From assembly GCF_024753245.1 (NCBI RefSeq), contig NZ_JANUGX010000017.1, positions 1-64,000 on the forward strand: a DNA stretch of 64,000 bases, written 5' to 3'. Both the position numbers and the translations under genes were made by a program. Numbering within the stretch: position 1 is the first letter of the stretch; each line of letters opens with the position of its first letter. The stretch is from Massilia norwichensis. GTDB lineage: Bacteria > Pseudomonadota > Gammaproteobacteria > Burkholderiales > Burkholderiaceae_D. Below, piece by piece: positions 58,108 through 64,000 of the stretch. Below the pieces are notes generated by a model. The model was not told where the DNA came from, did no database searches, and saw only the letters and a list, made by a program, of their open reading frames with translations.

Positions 58108-59220
58108 GTGACCGAGCACTCAAAAAAACAACAGCTGCTTGAGCTGATCCGCGCGAATCCCTTCATTTCGCAGCAGGAGCTGGCAACCAGCCTGGGCTTG
58201 TCGCGCTCGGCCGTCGCCGGCTATATCGCCGGCCTGATCCGCGAGCGCAAGCTGCTCGGGCGCGCCTATGTGCTGCCCGATCGCCGTCCCGTGACCTGCA
58301 TCGGCGCGGCCAACCTCGACCGCAAGCTGCGCTCGCTGGCCGGCATCGCCCTGCACACCTCGAACCCGGCCAGCCAGAGCGAATCCTTCGGCGGCGTCGC
58401 GCGCAACATCGCCGAGAACCTCGCGCGCCTGGGCACGCCTGTTGCTTTATTAACTGCAACTGGCAAGGACAGCTCGGGCGCCGCCCTGCTCGCGCATGCG
58501 CAGAGCCTGGGCATCGATACCGGCGGCACGCTGCAACTGCCCGACCTGGCCAGCGGCACCTACACGGCGGTGCTGGACCAGGATGGCGAGATGGTGGTGG
58601 CGCTGGCCGACATGGCCCTGTACGACCGCCTCGACCCGGCCTTCATCGCTAGCAGCCAGACCCGGATCGCGACCAGCGCGCTGGTGGTGGCGGACCTCAA
58701 CCTGCCGCTGGACACGGTGGATGCCGTGGTCGCGCAGGCGCGCCGCGCGGAAGTGCCGCTGGTGCTGGTGGCGGTGTCGGAGCCGAAGATGGCGCGCCTG
58801 CCGCAGGATCTGTCCGGCGTGCGCCTGCTGATCCTGAACCGCGGCGAACTCGCGGCGCGGGTCGGGCGCGAGCTGGCCAGCGAGACGGCGCTGGACGCGG
58901 CGATCGCCGAAGTGCGGGCCCAGGGCGCGCGCGACCTGATCGTCACGCGCGGCGCCGAGGGGGTGATGTACACGCGCGGCGGCGCCGGCGAGGACCAGAT
59001 CGTGCGCCTGTACGCGCACGGCGCGGAGGTGGTCGACGTCACCGGCGCCGGCGATGCCTTCGCGGCGGCCGTGTGCTGGTCGCTGATGCAGGATGGCGAT
59101 GACCTCGAACTGGCCTGCCGGCGCGGGCTGAAACTCTCGGCGCTGACGCTCGGCGTGCCGGAAACCGTGCACCCGCGGCTCGCCCCGGACACACTCATGA
59201 ACACGAACACCCAGGACTGA
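58108..59220 (+). CDS. psuK: Pseudouridine kinase with N-terminal HTH (PfkB family)
   Basis: This 370-residue protein starts with a winged-helix DNA-binding domain at about residues 1-55 (QQLLELIRANPFISQQELATSLGLSRSAVAGYI). A PfkB kinase follows, with the catalytic base in VDVTGAGDAFAAAVCW. It phosphorylates pseudouridine for PsuG, whose gene follows three bases later. A GTG start at 58108 is proposed. The frame is open to 58012, but that part is AT-rich, carries promoter and operator sequence, and is not family-like. No clear ribosome site precedes the GTG. The HTH suggests self-regulation. Confidence 0.85.
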   Translation: MTEHSKKQQLLELIRANPFISQQELATSLGLSRSAVAGYIAGLIRERKLLGRAYVLPDRRPVTCIGAANLDRKLRSLAGIALHTSNPASQSESFGGVARNIAENLARLGTPVALLTATGKDSSGAALLAHAQSLGIDTGGTLQLPDLASGTYTAVLDQDGEMVVALADMALYDRLDPAFIASSQTRIATSALVVADLNLPLDTVDAVVAQARRAEVPLVLVAVSEPKMARLPQDLSGVRLLILNRGELAARVGRELASETALDAAIAEVRAQGARDLIVTRGAEGVMYTRGGAGEDQIVRLYAHGAEVVDVTGAGDAFAAAVCWSLMQDGDDLELACRRGLKLSALTLGVPETVHPRLAPDTLMNTNTQD

Positions 59221-59223
59221 ACC

Positions 59224-60135
<912 letters not shown>

Positions 60136-60142
60136 CACGCCC

Positions 60143-61045
60143 ATGTCGATCGACCTGAAGCAGCTCAAATACTTCCTCGCGGTGGCCGAAGAAAAAAGCT
60201 TCAGCCGTGCCGCCGAGCGCCTGCACATCTCGCAGCCGCCGCTGTCGCAGCAGATCATGAAGCTGGAGAGCGAACTGGGGGTGCGCCTGTTCGCGCGCAC
60301 CACGCGCAGCTTCGAACTGACGGTGGCCGGCAAGGCCTTCATGCAGGAGGCCACCGAGCTGCTGGCCCGCATGCGGATGGCGGTCGACACCATCCGCCAG
60401 ATCGACCGCGGCGAGGTCGGACGTCTGCGCGTGGGCATCGTCGGTTCGGCGATGTGGGGCCCGATCCCCGGCCTGCTGGAGCAGTTCCAGAGCCAGTTCC
60501 CGCGCGTGACCTGGACCATCCACGAACTCGGCCCGGACGAGCAGTGGGACGCGCTGCGCGGCAAGCAGATCGACGTCGGCTTCTGGCGCGAACCCAAGCG
60601 CGACGAGGACGATCTGAAACACGCGAACCTGCGCCAGGACCTCTGCTTCCAGGAGAACTACTGCGTGGCGGTGAACGCCCAGCACCCGTTGGCACGCAAG
60701 GACAGCATCGACCTGACGGACATCGCCGGCGAGCCGCTGCTGACCCTGCACCTCGACCAGTCGGCCGAGCCGCGCTACCTGGTCCAGTGCTGCGTGAACG
60801 CCGGCTTCCAGCCGACCATCTTCCAGGAAGCGGCCGAGCCCCAGACCCTGCTGGCGATGGTGGGCGCGGGCCTGGGCGTGGCCCTGATGCCGGAAACCAC
60901 CGGCCGCATCGGCTGGCCCGGCGTGCGCTTCCTGCCGATCAAGGGCAATCCGCCGTCGGCGAACCTGTACATCACCTATCCGATCCAGGACGATGCGCCG
61001 GTGGTGCGGGCGTTTTTGAAAATCGTGAATCCGGAAGGCGAGTAA
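60143..61045 (+). CDS. LysR-family regulator linked to psuKG
   Basis: This 300-residue LysR protein has its HTH at residues 4-62 (LKQLKYFLAVAEEKSFSRAAERLHISQPPLSQQI) and an effector domain of the BenM/CatM-like type (VGIVGSAMWGPIPGLLEQF; DVGFWREP). It lies seven bases after psuG in the same direction, so it is probably co-transcribed. Its targets are not evident from the sequence. Confidence 0.87.
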   Translation: MSIDLKQLKYFLAVAEEKSFSRAAERLHISQPPLSQQIMKLESELGVRLFARTTRSFELTVAGKAFMQEATELLARMRMAVDTIRQIDRGEVGRLRVGIVGSAMWGPIPGLLEQFQSQFPRVTWTIHELGPDEQWDALRGKQIDVGFWREPKRDEDDLKHANLRQDLCFQENYCVAVNAQHPLARKDSIDLTDIAGEPLLTLHLDQSAEPRYLVQCCVNAGFQPTIFQEAAEPQTLLAMVGAGLGVALMPETTGRIGWPGVRFLPIKGNPPSANLYITYPIQDDAPVVRAFLKIVNPEGE

Positions 61046-61047
61046 GC

Positions 61048-61470
61048 TTACTGAAGCGCGGACTTCGGCAGGCCGAACGCGAGGTCGAACGCCCAGTTGT
61101 AGCAGAAGCTGTAGATGAGGAAGAAGACAATGAAACCTGCGTTGAGCATGCACGCCTGCAGCAGGGAGACCTCGAGCCACCAGGCGAACAGCGGTATGCC
61201 TATCAGCAGCAGGACACTTTCGTAGCCGAGCGCATGTGCAATGCGCCGCGCCAGGCTGCGTCCGCGCACCCGCTGGCGCGCCTCCCATGCCTCGAACAGC
61301 GTGTTGTAGATGAAGTTCCAAGTCATCGCGATCGCCGACGAGACGAGCGCCAGCGCGCTCGCGTGGAGGGCGCCCTGGCCAGACACCCACACCATCGCCG
61401 CGGTGATACAGGCGACCGCAATCGCCTCGTACAGCGTCACGAAGACGATTTTCCGTTTCAGGCCTTGCAT
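61048..61470 (-). CDS. PACE-family efflux transporter
   Basis: This 140-residue protein has four membrane helices arranged as two bacterial transmembrane pair domains. MTWNFIYNTLFEAWEARQR in the first half and FFLIYSFCYNWAFDLAFG in the second are typical of PACE (AceI-like) exporters of chlorhexidine and diamines. It is convergent with the LysR gene, with two bases between stops. On its other side it is divergent from a second LysR gene, its probable regulator. Confidence 0.9.
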   Translation of the reverse strand: MQGLKRKIVFVTLYEAIAVACITAAMVWVSGQGALHASALALVSSAIAMTWNFIYNTLFEAWEARQRVRGRSLARRIAHALGYESVLLLIGIPLFAWWLEVSLLQACMLNAGFIVFFLIYSFCYNWAFDLAFGLPKSALQ

Positions 61471-61556
61471 GTTTCCTCCCTTGAACTCGATGGCGCTAGT
61501 CTATGCAGGGTTTACTCGTGTATAAAGTCAGCTCCTTTGAGTTTTTCTGATAGATC

Positions 61557-62450
61557 GTGCCCTTCTCGAGCGACAGTGTCCGGGTTTTCCTCGCCGTGCT
61601 GGATCACGGCTCCTTCTCTGCCGCCGCACGTGCGCTGGGACGGGTGCCGTCGGCCGTCAGCCTCGTGATCGCGCAACTGGAGGCCGAGCTCGATCTGCCG
61701 CTGTTCGACCGCAGCACGCGCGAACCGCGGCCGACGGACGCGGCGCGCGCCCTGGAGCCGCGGGCGCGCCATGTGGCGAGCCAGTTGCGCCAGCTCGAGG
61801 CCGACGCGCTGTCGCTGCATCGCGGGCTCGAGCGCCGCCTGCGGATATCCATCGTTCCCGAACTGGTCTCCGGCCCGTGGACCGCGCCCCTGGCCGTGCT
61901 TGCGCAGGAATTCCCTTCGCTGGAAGTGGAGGTGCTCTCGGCGCCGCAAGCCGACGCCCTGCGTCTGCTGCACGAGGGCGCCATCGACCTGGCGATGGTC
62001 TTCGAGCGCGAACGCCTGGACGAGCGCGAGACGTTCGAAGAGGTCGGCAGCGACGTGATGGTCGCCATCCTGGCGCCCGGTTTTGCGGCGCCGTTCAAGG
62101 GAACCGGCACCTTGCGCGTCGAAGACCTGCTCGACCTGCGGCAAATCGCGATGACGAGCCGGCACGGCAGCCACCACGATTCCCGCCTCATCCTGTCGCG
62201 CCATGTGTGGCGCACCGACAGCCCGCTCGCCACGCTCAACCTGGTCGAGGCCGGCCTTGGCTGGGCATTGCTGCCGCGCGCCATGGTGCAGGCGGCGATC
62301 AAGGCGGGGACGGTGCGCGAAATCGACTTCGGCAATGCCAGCAATCCCTTGAAGCTGCTGGTCGATATCGTGTGGTCGCGCGAACGTCCGCAGGGACTCG
62401 GCGCACGCCGCTTCATCGCATTGATGAAAGAGGCCGGCCGCCGCGCCTAG
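61557..62450 (+). CDS. LysR-family regulator, probably of the PACE exporter
   Basis: This 297-residue LysR protein starts at a GTG (61557). Its HTH is SVRVFLAVLDHGSFSAAARALGRVPSAVSLVIAQLE, and the binding domain includes RRLRISIVPELV and DLAMVFERERL. AceI-type exporters are known to be controlled by divergent LysR proteins such as AceR, and the 86-base divergent spacing here fits. The inducing compound is unknown. Confidence 0.84.
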   Translation: MPFSSDSVRVFLAVLDHGSFSAAARALGRVPSAVSLVIAQLEAELDLPLFDRSTREPRPTDAARALEPRARHVASQLRQLEADALSLHRGLERRLRISIVPELVSGPWTAPLAVLAQEFPSLEVEVLSAPQADALRLLHEGAIDLAMVFERERLDERETFEEVGSDVMVAILAPGFAAPFKGTGTLRVEDLLDLRQIAMTSRHGSHHDSRLILSRHVWRTDSPLATLNLVEAGLGWALLPRAMVQAAIKAGTVREIDFGNASNPLKLLVDIVWSRERPQGLGARRFIALMKEAGRRA

Positions 62451-62548
62451 CGCGCTCTTACTGTCGTGGTCCGATTCCAACACGGTGCTTGTGCGGCAGC
62501 GCGTCGGGCGGCGTTTTGGTCTAGGCTTTCCTGAACAGGGAGCCGATC

Positions 62549-63136
62549 ATGTTCAAACGTGTTCTTGCGGCCTGCGCCGCCATCTGCACCAGCGTGGCCT
62601 TGCCGGCCGTGGCCCAGGACTTCTGGCAATTCAGCTATACCGGGTTTCGCATCCAGGATACCGGGCGCTTCGAACCGGGGATCAGCTTCGACGGCGCCTT
62701 CCGCGGCAGCGATGCCGACCATGATGGCAGGCTCGAACTCGGCGAACTCGACACCTTCTGGTGGAACGGCTACAGCTATTTCGAAAATCCCTACAGCCGT
62801 TGCAACGGGGCTTACTGTTCGCTCAAGGACTTCCGCTATGAACTCGGCAGCGGCCAGCTCTACTTCGACGCCGAATGGAGCTATTCGGACGAAGCGGCGT
62901 ACAGCAGCACCAAGACCCTCGCTGGCCTGAGCCATACCTTTCATGGCGAAACCGGCTTCCGCCCACCCTTCAACATCTCCACCACGGTCTACCTGTGGAC
63001 CGACCAGACCCGGTTTGCGATCTCGCCGCCGCCGGTGGACGAGCCGCCGATGCTGGCCTTGCTGCCTGCCGGGCTGCTGTTTGGCGCCGCATTGTTTAGA
63101 ATGCGTGCCCGATCACCTTTGAAAGCACCACGATGA
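62549..63136 (+). CDS. Exported protein with PEP-CTERM-like tail
   Basis: This 195-residue protein has a signal peptide (LAACAAICTSVALPAVAQ). An EF-hand-like loop is at about residues 55-67 (DADHDGRLELGEL), and cysteines occur in SRCNGAYCSL. The C-terminus is DEPPMLALLPAGLLFGAALFRMRAR: a short acidic/proline motif, a hydrophobic helix and basic residues, as in PEP-CTERM sorting signals but with EPP in place of PEP. Exosortase-dependent surface sorting is likely; the role is unknown. Its stop overlaps the next start as ATGA. Confidence 0.72.
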   Translation: MFKRVLAACAAICTSVALPAVAQDFWQFSYTGFRIQDTGRFEPGISFDGAFRGSDADHDGRLELGELDTFWWNGYSYFENPYSRCNGAYCSLKDFRYELGSGQLYFDAEWSYSDEAAYSSTKTLAGLSHTFHGETGFRPPFNISTTVYLWTDQTRFAISPPPVDEPPMLALLPAGLLFGAALFRMRARSPLKAPR

Positions 63137-63396
63137 AACGAACCGACCTGGCCAAGGCCGATGCCAAAAAACTGTTGAACCAGGCGGGCCCACGCGCCCT
63201 CCCCTCCGGCACGGCCGGCGCGCAGCTGCCCGACCGCCGCGAACAGCGCGAGCGCGACCGGGCGCTCGGCCTGGTGCCCTTCGCAGTCAAGCTCAATGCT
63301 GACCTGGTCAAGCAGTTGCAAGCCCTGGCGCAGGAACGCGGGGGCGATATGAATGCGCTGGTGGCAGAGCTGCTGCAAAAAGGCCTGGCCGAATAA
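63133..63396 (+). CDS. Small hypothetical protein (87 aa)
   Basis: This 87-residue charged protein has a basic N-terminal half and a C-terminal segment LVPFAVKLNADLVKQLQALAQERGGDMNALVAELLQKGL. That segment has the strand-helix-helix spacing of ribbon-helix-helix proteins. The call as a DNA-binding protein is tentative. It overlaps the PEP-CTERM-like gene by four bases and is translationally coupled to it. Confidence 0.65.
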   Translation: MKRTDLAKADAKKLLNQAGPRALPSGTAGAQLPDRREQRERDRALGLVPFAVKLNADLVKQLQALAQERGGDMNALVAELLQKGLAE

Positions 63397-63399
63397 AGC

Positions 63400-64000
63400 T
63401 CAATGCGTGGCGCCGCCGGCGAGCGCCACGTCGACCTCCACCGCCAGCGCCACCTCCACCGCCACCCGCAATCCCGCCACGATCTCGTCCAGCGCCATCG
63501 AAGGCGTCGGCTGCACTGGATAAGCCGCCGCCTGCTCCGGCAGGAAAGGCACGTGGATGAAGCCCGCTTTTACCGCCTTCCCGTGCGAGCGCAGGTGGTG
63601 CATCAGCGCATAGAACACATGGTTGCAGACAAACGTGCCGGCGGTCTGCGACACGCCGGCCTTGATGCCTTGCGCGCGGATCGCCGCCGCCATGGCCTTG
63701 ATCGGCAGGGTCGTGAAATAGGCCGCCGGGCCGCTTGCCACGATGGGCACGTCCACCGGCTGCTGCGCGGCGTTGTCGGGGATGCGGGCGTCGTCGACGT
63801 TGATGGCGATGCGCTCGATCGAGAGCTCGGGACGGCCGCCGGCCTGGCCCACGGCGATGACGAGGTCCGGCTGGAGCTCGTCGACGGCGGCGAGCAGCGT
63901 CTCGATGGAGCGACCGAACACGCAGGGCAGCTCGCGCGCCACCACCTGGAAAGGGATACCCGACTGCGCACCGGACCAGCCGTCCAGCAAACGCACGGCC
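63400..64000 (-). CDS. pcp: Pyroglutamyl-peptidase I, cut by the window edge
   Basis: This C15 cysteine peptidase removes N-terminal pyroglutamate. About 200 residues are present and the first 15-20 lie beyond the window. The catalytic residues are recognisable: Glu in [15 protein letters not shown], Cys in [14 protein letters not shown] and His in [13 protein letters not shown]. The apparent GTG start at 63996 is not real, because the family begins earlier with a GFEPFGG motif. The C-terminal tail is alanine/valine rich. It is convergent with the small gene at 63133. Confidence 0.9.
   Translation of the reverse strand, partial: AVRLLDGWSGAQSGIPFQVVARELPCVFGRSIETLLAAVDELQPDLVIAVGQAGGRPELSIERIAINVDDARIPDNAAQQPVDVPIVASGPAAYFTTLPIKAMAAAIRAQGIKAGVSQTAGTFVCNHVFYALMHHLRSHGKAVKAGFIHVPFLPEQAAAYPVQPTPSMALDEIVAGLRVAVEVALAVEVDVALAGGATH

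Overview
This 64 kb window is high-GC, densely coded chromosomal DNA from a betaproteobacterium. The gene set points to Oxalobacteraceae, most likely the Massilia/Telluria group: a NasS/NasT-controlled assimilatory nitrate cluster, PuuD-type urate oxidation, a PEP-CTERM-like exported protein and many LysR regulators. The taxonomic call is inference. I see no phage, insertion sequence, tRNA, rRNA or CRISPR array. Many genes are coupled by overlaps, and several real starts (GTG, TTG or internal ATG) lie inside longer open frames.

Layout. 0.1-5.0 kb: TerC-family membrane protein, SirB2-like protein, glutathione transferase, a divergent MFS exporter/LysR pair, and an exported GIN-domain protein. 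5.1-15.3 kb: nitrate assimilation on the minus strand. nasT-nasS encode the sensor and antiterminator. They are followed by a consensus sigma-54 promoter, a leader RNA with an intrinsic terminator, and then transporter-nirB-nirD-FAD reductase-nasA. 15.4-22.8 kb: two very small genes, a secreted S9 peptidase, a RIFT-barrel-like exported protein, a DUF2726 protein and a TonB-C/Sel1 protein. 22.8-28.2 kb: urate catabolism (M20 hydrolase, PuuD, LysR, a UraD-AllC fusion), followed by an MHYT hybrid kinase. 30.2-42.6 kb: the full reductive uracil pathway with its transporter and two regulators (MocR-type and RutR-type). 42.6-50.3 kb: a mixed region with GNAT, three VOC proteins, a GST, a WYL regulator, a LytS/LytTR two-component system with a small membrane paralogue of its sensor, a DUF2076 protein and a GT25 glycosyltransferase. 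50.3-57.8 kb: nucleoside catabolism (punA-deoB-deoC-aldehyde dehydrogenase-deoA-cdd). 58.1-61.0 kb: pseudouridine catabolism (psuK-psuG-LysR). 61.0-64.0 kb: PACE exporter with LysR, a PEP-CTERM-like protein, a small protein, and a pyroglutamyl peptidase cut by the window edge.

How it works together. About half of the window is a nitrogen- and nucleic-acid-scavenging region. Nitrate is imported and reduced to ammonium. Nucleosides are phosphorolysed, with deoxyribose sent through DeoB/DeoC and an aldehyde dehydrogenase. Uracil is imported and taken via dihydrouracil, N-carbamoyl-beta-alanine and beta-alanine to acetyl-CoA. Urate goes toward allantoate breakdown, and pseudouridine is phosphorylated and split. 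UraH and allantoinase are not in the window. Two families of paired inverted repeats sit just 3' of stop codons, mostly between genes of the pyrimidine and nucleoside operons.
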